The notes beneath the pieces are model-generated. The model ran no database searches and was not told where the DNA came from. It saw only the letters and a list, made by a program, of their open reading frames with translations. From Planctomycetales bacterium 71-10 (GTDB lineage Bacteria; Planctomycetota; Planctomycetia; Isosphaerales; Isosphaeraceae), in assembly GCA_001898385.1 (NCBI GenBank), contig MKTT01000083.1:25937-89936 (forward strand): a DNA stretch of 64,000 nucleotides, in the 5' to 3' direction. Position numbers and translations under genes: made by a program. This document shows positions 28,170 to 37,071 of the stretch, in pieces. The stretch's first letter is position 1; each line of letters begins with the position of its first letter.

Positions 28170-29384
28170 CTACTTCGCCCCCGCCTTGATGGCGGCGGCG
28201 TAGGCTTCGAGGCGGGCGAACTGCTTGAAGAAGTCGTTCTCGGGGTCGCCCTCGGGGCCCTTGAAGAAGCAGGAGAGGTGGAGCATCAGGCCCTTGCCGC
28301 CGCGCTGTTTCTCCACGTCGGCGAAGCGGGCGAGGTCGACGCCGAGGGGGGCGGCGAGGAGGCTGTCGCACCCTTGCCAGGTGAATTGCAGGGCCATCTT
28401 CGTGCCGAGGAAGCCCTTGAAGTGGATGTGGTCCCAGGCGGTCTTCCAGTCGCCCATGTCCGGGACGTACTCGATCGAGACGACCGAGGCCGGCTTGTAG
28501 CCGAGGATCTCGGTGATGACCTTGTCCTTGGTCTCGACCTTGGACGACTTGTTGTGGGGGTCGTCCAGCACCACGCCGTCGCGGTTGCCGAAGATGTTGT
28601 GGCCGACCCAGCTCATGACCTTGAAGTTCCGGTGGGCGAACATCGGCGCCAGCACCGTCTTCATCAGGGTCTCGCCGGTCTTGCCGTCCTTGCCGCCATA
28701 CAGCGAACCCGTCTTCGCCGCCAGCTCGTGCGCGGCGGGGAACGACCCGCCCAGGCTGGGCGTGAAGTTCAGGTAGGTGTGGCCGCCTCGGAACGCCGCC
28801 AGGGCGTAGAGCGAGCTGGACGGCAGGACGGGGTCGCCGGGCCGGTCGAGCACGGCCTCCAGCGCCGCCAGCGACTCGTGCGGCGAGCCGGTGCGGAACG
28901 GGGGCTCGGTGCTGGAGACGTTCAGGACGATGAGGTGATCGATCCCCTCGGCCTGGATGAAGGCGTCGAGGTCGGCGGCGATGCGGTCGACGGCCTCGCG
29001 GGCGGTGCCGTCGGCGTCGTCCGCCCGCCAGTCGCCGAGCTTGGCGACGGTCGGGCTCAGGCCGTAGCGCGGGGCGGGGCGGACGCGGGCCGAGGCCGCG
29101 GCCAGCTCCTCGCGGCAGGCGCGGAGCCATTCGGCGTCGAAGACGCCGGAGGCGTCGCGGAACTCCTGGGCGGAGGCGTCGAAGGAGGTCTCGCGGATCT
29201 CGTGGCCGCCGACGACGAAGTCGCCCGGGTCGGGGAGGGGGAGGTCGCGGAAGGCCGGCAGGTCGGTCGTCAGCCCGACCTGGTCGACGAGCCCCTTCGC
29301 CATCGCGGCGAGCCCGACGGTGATGGTGGTCCCGACCCCGCCGAAGGCCCCCACGAGCCACAATCCGACACGCCGACGCGCCAT
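28170..29384 (-). CDS. ino1: Inositol-3-phosphate synthase
   Basis: A 404-residue enzyme of the myo-inositol-1-phosphate (1L-myo-inositol-3-phosphate) synthase family, which turns glucose 6-phosphate into inositol phosphate with NAD. It has an N-terminal Rossmann start G-L-W-L-V-G-A-F-G-G-V-G-T-T, the L-I-V-L-N-V-S-S-T-E-P segment, and the conserved core G-K-T-G-E-T-L-M-K-T-V-L-A-P-M-F, S-W-V-G-H-N-I-F-G-N-R-D-G and S-S-K-V-E-T-K-D. It is the first gene of the operon with two isomerase-like barrels and the UbiA-like protein, so inositol phosphate is probably the entry metabolite of that pathway. Confidence 0.92.
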   Translation of the reverse strand: MARRRVGLWLVGAFGGVGTTITVGLAAMAKGLVDQVGLTTDLPAFRDLPLPDPGDFVVGGHEIRETSFDASAQEFRDASGVFDAEWLRACREELAAASARVRPAPRYGLSPTVAKLGDWRADDADGTAREAVDRIAADLDAFIQAEGIDHLIVLNVSSTEPPFRTGSPHESLAALEAVLDRPGDPVLPSSSLYALAAFRGGHTYLNFTPSLGGSFPAAHELAAKTGSLYGGKDGKTGETLMKTVLAPMFAHRNFKVMSWVGHNIFGNRDGVVLDDPHNKSSKVETKDKVITEILGYKPASVVSIEYVPDMGDWKTAWDHIHFKGFLGTKMALQFTWQGCDSLLAAPLGVDLARFADVEKQRGGKGLMLHLSCFFKGPEGDPENDFFKQFARLEAYAAAIKAGAK

Positions 29385-29582
29385 GTTCGCTTCACCTGTT
29401 GATGCAGTGCAGGGGGGATGCGGAGGAGGGCGGCCGTCCCCCGGCGCGACGGCGCGCGGGACGGCTCATGGGAATCATTATGGGCCCTGCACGGCCGCGG
29501 TTCAACCCGAGCGAGGCCCGCGGGCGGCCCGTCCCAGCCGGGAGGACCACCCCGACCGTCGCGGCGGATCTCGACGGGGGCG

Positions 29583-30830
29583 TCAGCCGGAGTGGCGGCC
29601 GACGAGGAGGCTGGCGTTGTGGCCGCCGAAGCCGAAGCTGTTGGACATGACGTGGTCCACCTTGGCCTCGCGGGCGACGTTGGGGATGTAGTCCAGGTCG
29701 CAGCCCTCGCCGGGCTCATCGAGGTTGATGGTGGGGGGGAGGACGCCGCGGTGGATGGCCAGGACCGAGGCGATCAGCTCGACGCCGCCGGAGGCGCCCA
29801 GGAGGTGGCCGAGCTGGCTCTTGCTGCTGGAGATCTGGAGGCGTTGGGCGTGCGGGCCGAAGACCGTCTTCATGGCGACGGTCTCGGCGAGGTCGCCGAG
29901 CGGGGTGCTGGTGCCGTGGGCGTTGATGTAGTCGACGGCGTCCAGGGGGATGCGGGCGTCGGCCAGGCAGCGCTTCATGGCGCGGGCGGCGCCGCGGCCC
30001 TGCTCGTCGGGGGCGGTGATGTGGTAGCCGTCGCCGGCGGTGCCGTAGCCCAGCACCTCGGCGTAGATGCGGGCGCCGCGGGCGCGGGCGATCTCCTCGG
30101 CTTCGAAGATCAGGATGCCGGCGCCCTCGCCCATGACGAAGCCGTCGCGATCGCGGTCGAACGGGCGGCTGGCGCGCGCGGGGTCGTCGTTGCGGGTGGA
30201 GAGGGCCCGCATGGAGGCGAAGCCGCCCAGGCCCATGTGGGTGATGGCCGCCTCGCTGCCGCCGGTGATGATGACGTCGGCGTCGCCGCACTGGATCAGC
30301 TTCAAGGCGTCGCCCATGGCGTTGGAGGCCGAGGCGCAGGCCGTGGCCGTGGAGGTGATCGGCCCGCGGAGGCCCCAGCGGATGGAGACCTGGCCGCTGC
30401 CGGCGTTGACCATCAGCTTGGGGATGGTGAAGGGGCTGATGCGGGAGGGCCCCTTCTGCATCATCACGGTGTGCTGGGCTTCGAACTCGTTGAGCCCGCC
30501 GATCCCCGAGCCGATCATGACGCCGCAGTTCTCGGCGGGGAGCTTGGAGAAGTCGATGCCGGAGTCGGCGACGGCCGACTCGGAGGCCGCCAGCGCGAAC
30601 TGGGCGAAGCGGTCGAGGTGGCGGGCCTCCTTCACGCCGAAGCGCGCGGCCCCGTCCCAGCCGCGGACCTGGCCGCCGAAGTGGACCTTGAACTCCGTCG
30701 TGTCGAACAGGTCGAGCGGGCCGACGCCGCTGCGGCCGGCGCAGAGCGCCTCCCAGAAGGCGTCCACGGTCTCGCCCAGCGACGTGACCAGCCCCATGCC
30801 GGTGATGACGACGCGTCGCGTCTCTGCCAT
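29583..30830 (-). CDS. fabF: 3-oxoacyl-ACP synthase II
   Basis: A 415-residue condensing enzyme that extends acyl-ACP with malonyl-ACP. The catalytic triad is visible: C165 in T-A-T-A-C-A-S-A-S-N, H305 in I-N-A-H-G-T-S-T-P-L-G-D and H342 in S-Q-L-G-H-L-L-G-A-S-G. The FabF-type N-terminus R-R-V-V-I-T-G-M-G-L-V-T-S-L-G is present and length is normal. It is downstream of acpP and fabG on the same strand, the classic fatty-acid synthesis order. Confidence 0.96.
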   Translation of the reverse strand: MAETRRVVITGMGLVTSLGETVDAFWEALCAGRSGVGPLDLFDTTEFKVHFGGQVRGWDGAARFGVKEARHLDRFAQFALAASESAVADSGIDFSKLPAENCGVMIGSGIGGLNEFEAQHTVMMQKGPSRISPFTIPKLMVNAGSGQVSIRWGLRGPITSTATACASASNAMGDALKLIQCGDADVIITGGSEAAITHMGLGGFASMRALSTRNDDPARASRPFDRDRDGFVMGEGAGILIFEAEEIARARGARIYAEVLGYGTAGDGYHITAPDEQGRGAARAMKRCLADARIPLDAVDYINAHGTSTPLGDLAETVAMKTVFGPHAQRLQISSSKSQLGHLLGASGGVELIASVLAIHRGVLPPTINLDEPGEGCDLDYIPNVAREAKVDHVMSNSFGFGGHNASLLVGRHSG

Positions 30831-30971
30831 GATCGTCTCGTCTCGCGGAAAGGCTTGGCTTGCGGCCGGGTCAGGGGGCGGGCGTGAGGGGGGGGCGGCC
30901 GACCGGCGGGCCGGGCGGCCTGGCGCGGCCCGCGTCGGCGGCCGGCCGGGGCCGGCTCCGCCGCGTCGGGG

Positions 30972-31211
30972 TCACTTGGCGTGCGCGTGCTGCTCGATGT
31001 AGTCGATCGCCTGGCCCACCGTCTGGATCTTCTCGGCCTCGTCGTCGGGGATGGTGATGTCGAACTCCTCCTCGAACTCCATGACCAGCTCGACGGTGTC
31101 CAGCGAGTCGGCGCCGAGGTCGTTGACGAACGACGTCTCCTTGCTGACCTGGTCCTTCGACACACCCATCTGCTCGCTGACGATCTCGATCACGCGCTCT
31201 TCCACGGACAC
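30972..31211 (-). CDS. acpP: Acyl carrier protein
   Basis: A 79-residue acidic carrier protein. S36 in [12 protein letters not shown] is the phosphopantetheine attachment site. The start is GTG 31211, read as M-S-V-E-E-R-V, because AGGAGG (31224-31219) is seven bases upstream and this gives the usual ACP length; an ATG at 31262 would add 17 residues before the ribosome binding site. It lies between fabG and fabF. Initiation at GTG on such a strong site suggests high expression. Confidence 0.96.
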   Translation of the reverse strand: MSVEERVIEIVSEQMGVSKDQVSKETSFVNDLGADSLDTVELVMEFEEEFDITIPDDEAEKIQTVGQAIDYIEQHAHAK

Positions 31212-31637
31212 GGGCGGACCTCCTGGTTGGAGTCGGTTCGGTATTCGGGCCTGCTGGTCCATCGCCCGAGCCGGGGGCGCAAGCCATGGGGGACGCAGGG
31301 GTCGGGGTCAAGGGGTACGGTCGCGATCGCCCCGGGACGGGTCGGCGCGGGGCGGCTCCGCTCGGCATCGGGCGCGGGCCCCATCCGGCGGCGGCCTTCG
31401 ACGGGGGGGCGGTTCCTCCCTGGGTCGGGGCGGGCGGAGGCCCGTCCTCCCTGGAACGGCCCCGCATCCCGGATCCGTCGATCGATCGAGTCAAAATAGC
31501 ATGGGTCGGGGGCCTTGTCCATCCGGACGGCCGGGCGATCGCGAGATCCCGCGCCCGCGTCGCGACCCCTACCAGGCTACCCAACCCAATCGGCCTTCGG
31601 CCATGCTTTCTGGAGGATATTCGGGCCGCCGCCGGCG
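31212..31637 (-). other. Intergenic region between fabG and acpP
   Basis: 426 bp without a gene. AGGAGG for acpP is at 31219-31224. An A/T-rich patch with TTGACT (31496-31491, minus) may belong to an acpP promoter, but no good -10 is found at the right distance. The long gap suggests that acpP has its own promoter. Confidence 0.4.
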
Positions 31638-32417
31638 TCAGACGGTCATGCCGCCGTCGACCGTCACGACCTGGCCGGTGACGTAGCTCGACGCCGGGCC
31701 GCTGAAGAACGCCACCATCTCGGCGATGTCCTCGGGCGCGCCCAGGCGCTTCAGGGGGATGCGCTCCTTGACCTCGGCCTTGATCTTGTCCGGCAGGACG
31801 TCGGTCATGTCGGTGGTGATGAATCCGGGGGCGACCACGTTCACGGTGATCCCGCGCGAGGCCAGCTCGCGGGCGATGGTCTGGCTGAAGCCGATGACGC
31901 CCGCCTTGCTCGCCGAGTAGTTGGCCTGGCCCGGGTTGCCCCGGATGCCCGACACGCTGCTGATGTTGACGATCCGGCCGTAGCGACCCCGCATCATCAC
32001 CGCGCCGACGGCGCGGCACCAGAGGAACGTCCCCTTCAGGTTGACGTCGACCACCTGGTCCCAGGCGTCGTCCTCCATCCGGAGCATCAGGCCGTCCTTG
32101 GTGATCCCGGCGTTGTTCACCAGGACGTGGATCTTCTGGTACTTGGCCTCGACCTCGTCGACGACCCGCTTGACGTCCTCGGCCTTGGCGACGTCGGCCG
32201 CGAAGCCCTCGAACTCGCCGCCGGCGGCGAGGATGGCGTCCTTGGTCCCCTGCATCGCCTCCAGGGTCCTGGCGACGCCGACCACCCTCGCGCCGCACGC
32301 CGCCAGCTTCACGGCGATGGCGCGGCCGATGCCCCGCGAGGCCCCCGTCACCAGGGCGGTCTGCCCCTTCAGGTCCACGAGACAGCCCGCCTTCGGCGCG
32401 CCCGCATCTTCGGCCAT
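31638..32417 (-). CDS. fabG: 3-oxoacyl-ACP reductase
   Basis: A 259-residue short-chain dehydrogenase. The NADP loop is T-G-A-S-R-G-I-G, followed by L-V-N-N-A-G-I-T, the catalytic Ser in N-I-S-S-V-S-G and Y-x-x-x-K in N-Y-S-A-S-K-A-G, and the end P-G-F-I-T-T-D-M-T with Y-V-T-G-Q-V-V-T-V-D-G-G-M. These are FabG features (D-G-L-M-L-R-M before the catalytic part). The start ATG 32417 adds a short extra N-terminus (A-E-D-A-G-A-P-K-A-G-C); a GTG at V-D-L-K-G-Q is a possible alternative. It is the first gene of fabG-acpP-fabF. Confidence 0.94.
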   Translation of the reverse strand: MAEDAGAPKAGCLVDLKGQTALVTGASRGIGRAIAVKLAACGARVVGVARTLEAMQGTKDAILAAGGEFEGFAADVAKAEDVKRVVDEVEAKYQKIHVLVNNAGITKDGLMLRMEDDAWDQVVDVNLKGTFLWCRAVGAVMMRGRYGRIVNISSVSGIRGNPGQANYSASKAGVIGFSQTIARELASRGITVNVVAPGFITTDMTDVLPDKIKAEVKERIPLKRLGAPEDIAEMVAFFSGPASSYVTGQVVTVDGGMTV

Positions 32418-32558
32418 ATCGCCCTGGTCCTGACATCAAATAAGGTTCGCGCCCGCACGTCCGAGGGGCGTCCGCCGGCCCCGGCGACCCGGCCGGGGCG
32501 GGATCGTGCCGGTTATAATCGCCGGCCGAGATCCCCTTCAACCCCAATCCCGGGCGGG

Positions 32559-34871
32559 TCAGGGGAGGGTCGAGTAGATCACGATGTTCGCCGCGATCCG
32601 CAGGGCGCTCTCGTAGGTGTAGCCCTTGCAGTCCAGGCCCGAGTGCCGCTCCAGGGCGCAGCCGATGTCGAACTTGGAGTAGATGATGGACCAGTGGCCG
32701 TTGATCTTCACGCCTTCGAGCTGGGGGTAGTCCTTGCCGCCGCCGGCGGCCTTGGTGTACTGGCAGTCCTTCAGGTCCAGGCCGACCTGCGCCGTGAACA
32801 GCTCGTCGTCCTTGGGGATGGGGACGAGGGGGTTGTCCGGGAACAGCTCGGCGGCGAAGCGGCGGAAGGCGGAGTCGAAGCCGGGGCTGCCGCAGGCGGC
32901 GTCGGCGAAGATGGTCCCGCCGCCGGGGTTGACGTGCTTGCGGAGGGCCTCCACGTCCTCGGGCGTGAACGAGGCCGCGGCGCGGCCGTGGAAGTAGATC
33001 AGCGGGTAGTAGACCAGGCTCGGGTCGCTCGGGGCCAGGTCCTTCTGCGAGACCGCCACGTCGAAGCCGAAGGGGGGCTTGCGCAGGGCCTCCATCAGGT
33101 TGGGGACCGCCAGGGGGGCGATGTTCCAGTCGCCGGAGTGCTTGAGCTTGGCGATCCGCAGCGACCCCCGCTTGGGGGCGTCGTCCTTGAAGGAGTGGAC
33201 CTCGCGGACGACCAGCTTGTCGGCCGGCAGCTCGCGGCCGGTGGCGTAGTCGATGATGTTCTGGCCGACCATCGTGGCCTTGGCGATGTGCTCGTTGCGG
33301 CGGTCGCGCTCGGAGCGGTCCATCTGGTTCCAGTAGCAGGAGAGGTCCTTCGGCGAGTAGATCACGACGGTCCGGCAGCCGTGCTTGATCCCCCACAGCG
33401 GGTAGGAGTCCGGGGCGATCAGGTGCTTGGCCCGCCAGACGGGGTGGTCGGACGAGAGGGGCCTGAGCTTGTACGCCTCCTCGGGGAAGACCCGCTTCAT
33501 GAGGTCGCGGAAGCCGGCGTCGAACTCCTCCCGGCCGCAGCAGGCGTCGGCGACGAGGAAGCCCCCCTGGTCGACGTAGTCGCGGATGTTCCGCACGGCG
33601 ACGTCGGAGAACTCGGGGGCCAGGTGGCCGTTGAAGAAGGCGATCGGGGCCTGGAGCAGGTCCTGCACCGAGGCCGAGCCGGGGTCGACCTCCTGCCAGG
33701 TGAGCAGGTGCTTCCAGTCTTGGGAGACCAGGTTGACGAGGTTGCGGACGTCGTCCGGGTCGTTGTCCCAGTCGCCGCGGGGGCCGTGGCGGAGCTTGTT
33801 CACCAGCACGGGGGCGCGGCCCTTGGCCAGGAACAAGAGCGCGAAGCTGGTGGCGATGAGCGGGTCGCCCTCGTTCACGGCCCCCTTCCACGAGCCGCTG
33901 AGCTTGTCCTGCTCGTGGACCAGGGCCTCGGCGCCCTCGCGATACCAGTCGTGGTCGCCGAAGAACCGGACGCCGCCGAGCCGGCCGGCGCGCTCGACGC
34001 CGTAGAGGAAGTAGAGCCGCCAGCTCTGGCCGGTGGGGAAGTTCTGGCCGACCTGGAACCGGCTGGCCATCCAGCCGATGCCGCGCTGGAGGTTGATGTT
34101 CACGCCCCCCTTGCCACAGTTCTGGATGGCCGCGCCGCGGATCTCCTCGGCCCCCTGGAACTTCCGCAGGCCGGTGATGACCAGGCTGGAGATGCCGGCG
34201 GCGGTCATGCTGGAGGTGGAGAGCTGGTCCTGGCTCTTGTGGTAGTAGCCCCAGCCGCCGTCGGCCCGCTGGGCGTTCTCCCAGTAGGCGCGGGCGAGGT
34301 TCCAGACCTCGGGCTTGACGTTGACGCCGGCCTCGGTGGCGGCGTGCAGGCCGAGCAGGGCGTACTGGGTGTTGGAGTTGTCGCCGCGGCGGCCGACCTT
34401 GGCGAGGTTGTAGCTCCAGGCGCCGGGCCAGGGGACGGAGTCGGCCGGCTTGATCTGGGCGCGCTCGAGCCAATCGGCGTTGGCGGCGATCCGGAGCTTG
34501 TCCTTCTCCGGCTCGGCCATGGCGTAGACCATCGTCTGGAGGGCGACGGCGTAGGTCGAGTCGAGCTGCTCGGGCGAGAAGCGGTGGAGGTAATTCAGGG
34601 CCGACTGGATCGTGGGCGAGTCGGCGGGCTCGCCGGCGGTGAGGAGGGCGAGGGCGACCAGGCTGGTCAGGCCGGTGCGGGCCTCGTTGGCGTTGTAGTC
34701 GCGCCAGCCGCCGGTGTCGGGGCTCTGCTGCTTCTTGAGGAAGCGGACGCCGTCGCGGATGGCCCGCTCGACCTCCTCGTGCGTGACGGCGGCCGGGGCC
34801 GGCGGGGGCGCCAGGGCCAGGAGGCCGCCGAGGGCCGCGATCGCGACCCGGATCCCTCGCTTCGTCGTCAT
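32559..34871 (-). CDS. DUF4159 protein with alpha-toroid repeats
   Basis: A 770-residue secreted protein. After a signal peptide (T-K-R-G-I-R-V-A-I-A-A-L-G-G-L-L-A-L) the N-terminal 350 residues are helical repeats of the prenyltransferase/squalene-cyclase type (A-I-R-D-G-V-R-F-L-K-K-Q-Q, G-G-W-R-D-Y, A-D-G-G-W-G-Y-Y). Two DUF4159 domains follow; each has a Y-P-L-like strand and a G-G-x-x-x-x-D-A-C/A-C-G motif (G-G-F-L-V-A-D-A-C-C-G and G-G-T-I-F-A-D-A-A-C-G). No cyclase DxDD acid motif is seen in the repeat half, so it is probably a binding scaffold. ATG 34871 has GGGAGGA just upstream. The function of this planctomycete-type family is not known. Confidence 0.82.
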   Translation of the reverse strand: MTTKRGIRVAIAALGGLLALAPPPAPAAVTHEEVERAIRDGVRFLKKQQSPDTGGWRDYNANEARTGLTSLVALALLTAGEPADSPTIQSALNYLHRFSPEQLDSTYAVALQTMVYAMAEPEKDKLRIAANADWLERAQIKPADSVPWPGAWSYNLAKVGRRGDNSNTQYALLGLHAATEAGVNVKPEVWNLARAYWENAQRADGGWGYYHKSQDQLSTSSMTAAGISSLVITGLRKFQGAEEIRGAAIQNCGKGGVNINLQRGIGWMASRFQVGQNFPTGQSWRLYFLYGVERAGRLGGVRFFGDHDWYREGAEALVHEQDKLSGSWKGAVNEGDPLIATSFALLFLAKGRAPVLVNKLRHGPRGDWDNDPDDVRNLVNLVSQDWKHLLTWQEVDPGSASVQDLLQAPIAFFNGHLAPEFSDVAVRNIRDYVDQGGFLVADACCGREEFDAGFRDLMKRVFPEEAYKLRPLSSDHPVWRAKHLIAPDSYPLWGIKHGCRTVVIYSPKDLSCYWNQMDRSERDRRNEHIAKATMVGQNIIDYATGRELPADKLVVREVHSFKDDAPKRGSLRIAKLKHSGDWNIAPLAVPNLMEALRKPPFGFDVAVSQKDLAPSDPSLVYYPLIYFHGRAAASFTPEDVEALRKHVNPGGGTIFADAACGSPGFDSAFRRFAAELFPDNPLVPIPKDDELFTAQVGLDLKDCQYTKAAGGGKDYPQLEGVKINGHWSIIYSKFDIGCALERHSGLDCKGYTYESALRIAANIVIYSTLP

Positions 34872-35062
34872 GGCGAATCCTCCCCGGCCTCGGCCGACTT
34901 CCACTATCCCACAACCGTCGTCGCGGCGGCAAGGCGGGCGGGGCCGGGTAGGCCCTGGCGAGGGCCGCGGCGCTGGGGTAGCCTCGCATGCGACGCGATG
35001 CGGACGGAGGCCGGGGCGTCCCGCCTCCCCCCGCGACCGAACTCGTTCGACGGGACGATCCC

Positions 35063-35902
35063 ATGACCACGAACCTCTCCCGCCGCGGATTCCTGGGCGG
35101 CGGCCTGGCCGCGGCCGGCGCGCTGGCCCTCGGCCGGCCTTCCCGCGCCCTGGCCCTCGGCTCCGCCCCCTTCCGTCTGGGCCTCCAGAGTTATTCGCTG
35201 CGGGGATACAAGGAAGGCGGCCGGTCCAGCCTGGAGAAGGCCCTGGCCGTGAGCCACAAGCTGGGCGTCCGCTACTGGGAGGCCTTCCCCGGCCACCTCC
35301 CGACCACGGCCGACGAGGCCGCCGTCGCCGGCTACAAGAAGGCGCTGGAGGGGGCCGAGGTCCAGGTCGTCGGCTACGGCGTGGTCCACATCCAGAAGGG
35401 CTCGCCGGAGAACCGCAAGTACTTCGAGTTCGCCAAGGCGATGGGGATCGAGTACCTCTCCATCGACCCCGACCCGGACGCCTTCGACGACCTGGACAAG
35501 CTGGTCGACGAGTTCCAGGTCGGCGCCGGCATCCACAACCACGGGCCGGGCCACCGCTACGACCTCATCGACGTGGTCGCCAAGGCCATCAAGGGCCACA
35601 GCCCGCTCGTCGGCTGCTGCATCGACTGCGGCCACTTCCTCCGCTCCAAGGAGGACCCCGTCCGCGCCGCCGAGGTCTTCGGCAAGCGGGTCTTCGGCGT
35701 CCACCTGAAGGACGTCAAGGACGCCGAGCACTTCACGATCCTGGGCAAGGGGGACCTCAACTACCCCGGCCTGTTCAAGGTCCTGAAGGCCAACGACTAC
35801 AAGGGCCTGGTCGCCCTGGAGTACGAGGAGAACGAGCAGGACCCGGCGGACGACGTCCGCGCCTGCCTGGAAGAGGCCCTCAAGGCCATCGACTCGCTCT
35901 GA
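35063..35902 (+). CDS. Tat-exported xylose isomerase-like TIM barrel
   Basis: A 279-residue protein with a twin-arginine signal (L-S-R-R-G-F-L-G-G-G-L-A-A-A-G) and a COG1082-type isomerase/epimerase barrel (F-R-L-G-L-Q-S-Y-S-L-R, A-G-I-H-N-H-G-P-G-H, G-C-C-I-D-C-G-H-F, G-V-H-L-K-D-V-K-D-A, A-L-E-Y-E-E-N-E). Export by Tat is expected since the fold binds a metal. Planctomycetes have many exported members of this family, thought to process sugars. The substrate is unknown. ATG 35063 is chosen because the earlier in-frame start would bury the Tat signal. Confidence 0.88.
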   Translation: MTTNLSRRGFLGGGLAAAGALALGRPSRALALGSAPFRLGLQSYSLRGYKEGGRSSLEKALAVSHKLGVRYWEAFPGHLPTTADEAAVAGYKKALEGAEVQVVGYGVVHIQKGSPENRKYFEFAKAMGIEYLSIDPDPDAFDDLDKLVDEFQVGAGIHNHGPGHRYDLIDVVAKAIKGHSPLVGCCIDCGHFLRSKEDPVRAAEVFGKRVFGVHLKDVKDAEHFTILGKGDLNYPGLFKVLKANDYKGLVALEYEENEQDPADDVRACLEEALKAIDSL

Positions 35903-35930
35903 TCCTCCCCGCATCGAAGGAGCCGCCCCG

Positions 35931-36602
35931 ATGATCCCGCGCATCCTGGAGCCCGAGTCGATGGACGGCCCCGAGGAGGTCGCCCAGTACGACGCGATGG
36001 ACCATCGGGCGGTCAACGACGCCTTCGTCGCGGACTTCCTCGCCGCCCACGGCCCCTGCCGGGGGGGCGAGATCCTCGACGTCGGGACCGGCACGGCCCG
36101 GATCCCGATCGCCCTGGCCCTGGCCGACCCGAACGCCCGGCTCGTCGGCTTCGACCTGGCCCCGGCCATGATCGAGCGGGCCGAGCGGAACGTCGCCGAG
36201 GCCGGCCTGACCGACCGCATCCGGTTCGTGCTGGGCGACGCCAAGGCCCCGACGGCCCTGGGCGACGCCCGGTGCGAGGCCGTGATCACCAACACGATCA
36301 TCCACCACATCCCCGACCCGAAGCCCGCCCTCGCCGCGATGCTCGACCGCGTCGCCCCCGGCGGCACCCTGTTCGTCCGCGACCTCTACCGCCCTGATGA
36401 TCAGGGGACCCTGGCGCGGTTGGTGGAGGAGCACGCCGGCGGCGAGTCGCCCGAGGCCCGCGAACTCTTCCGCGCCTCGCTCCACGCCGCCCTCACCCTC
36501 CCCGAGATCGCCGCCCTCGCCGCCTCCATCGGCCTCCCCGCCGACGCCGTCTCCATGACCTCCGACCGCCACTGGACCCTCGTCTGGAAGCGCCCGGCGT
36601 AA
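35931..36602 (+). CDS. Class I SAM-dependent methyltransferase
   Basis: A 223-residue Rossmann methyltransferase. Motif I is E-I-L-D-V-G-T-G-T-A-R-I (residues about 47-58), followed by the acidic residue in L-V-G-F-D-L-A-P-A-M-I, motif II in F-V-L-G-D-A-K-A and motif IV-like V-I-T-N-T-I-I-H-H-I. The N-terminus P-R-I-L-E-P-E-S-M-D resembles small-molecule methyltransferases, but the substrate cannot be told. It starts 28 bp after the TIM-barrel gene on the same strand and is likely co-transcribed. Confidence 0.85.
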   Translation: MIPRILEPESMDGPEEVAQYDAMDHRAVNDAFVADFLAAHGPCRGGEILDVGTGTARIPIALALADPNARLVGFDLAPAMIERAERNVAEAGLTDRIRFVLGDAKAPTALGDARCEAVITNTIIHHIPDPKPALAAMLDRVAPGGTLFVRDLYRPDDQGTLARLVEEHAGGESPEARELFRASLHAALTLPEIAALAASIGLPADAVSMTSDRHWTLVWKRPA

Positions 36603-37071
36603 GGATCGGCGGGGCCGGAGGGTGGCTCCGTCCGCCTTGCCGCTGCGCGTGTTCCCGTGACGCAAGCTGTGATTTTGCATGCGATTGCGTCTTGTTGCCG
36701 TTGGGTTCGTCCGTCGACTTCGAATCGATTTGTTGGAGATCCGCGCTGGATTCCGTCACGGTGCGAGCCCGACCGAGCGGTCCCGCTTCGAGCGGCCGCC
36801 GCCCGCCGCGACGTCGTCCCCTCTCCCGCCGGGAGAGGGGACGACGTCGCGGCGGACCGGCTCAAGGCTCGGCGGCCCTATTTCCGCCTGGGGACGGCAT
36901 TCCGGCCTTCATCCACGTCCCGAGTTGTCAAAGAGCACCGTCTCTCCGATACGATCACCGGCGGGCCCGAGCTGATTTCAGGTTTTCTGAAAATGAGGAG
37001 CCGATCGCCGGTCGTCGATCCCGCGAAGGCGGGCGGATATCAGCGGAGCCCTTCTCCGGGGAGGGACGACG
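36603..37071. other. Intergenic region with palindromes
   Basis: No gene is supported. It holds the inverted repeat GACGCAA-N19-TTGCGTC (36659-36691) and a perfect 25-bp hairpin (36803-36855). From about 36925 to 37000 it holds a stretch similar to the region upstream of the intact thioesterase at 38585-38660 (GTCAAAG, TACGATC-CCGGC, TTTCAGGTTT versus TTCCAGGTTT). Confidence 0.6.
36803..36855. repeat. Perfect 25-bp stem hairpin
   Basis: Bases 36803-36827 are the exact reverse complement of 36831-36855, with loop GCC. The centre (CCCCTCTCCC/GGGAGAGGGG) resembles the hairpins of the composite repeats, but the outer arms (CCGCCGCGACGTCGT) do not. There is no T-tract, so it is not a standard terminator. 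Confidence 0.9.

Noticed and set aside
31470..31496. TTGACT as the -35 of an acpP promoter
   Set aside because: No acceptable -10 lies 15-19 bases downstream, so I did not list it as a promoter.
31515..35066. A 1,183-codon open frame on the plus strand
   Set aside because: It is antisense to fabG and the DUF4159 gene, and its Val/Asp/Gly-rich sequence is typical of the complement of GC-rich codons.
30871..35070. A 1,399-codon open frame on the minus strand
   Set aside because: It is the out-of-phase shadow of fabG, acpP and the DUF4159 gene on the same strand; its composition is Arg/Pro/Gly-rich and no motif is found.
36659..36691. Inverted repeat GACGCAA-N19-TTGCGTC as an operator
   Set aside because: It follows the methyltransferase gene, and no start of transcription or regulator gene is linked to it; with 7-bp arms chance cannot be excluded.
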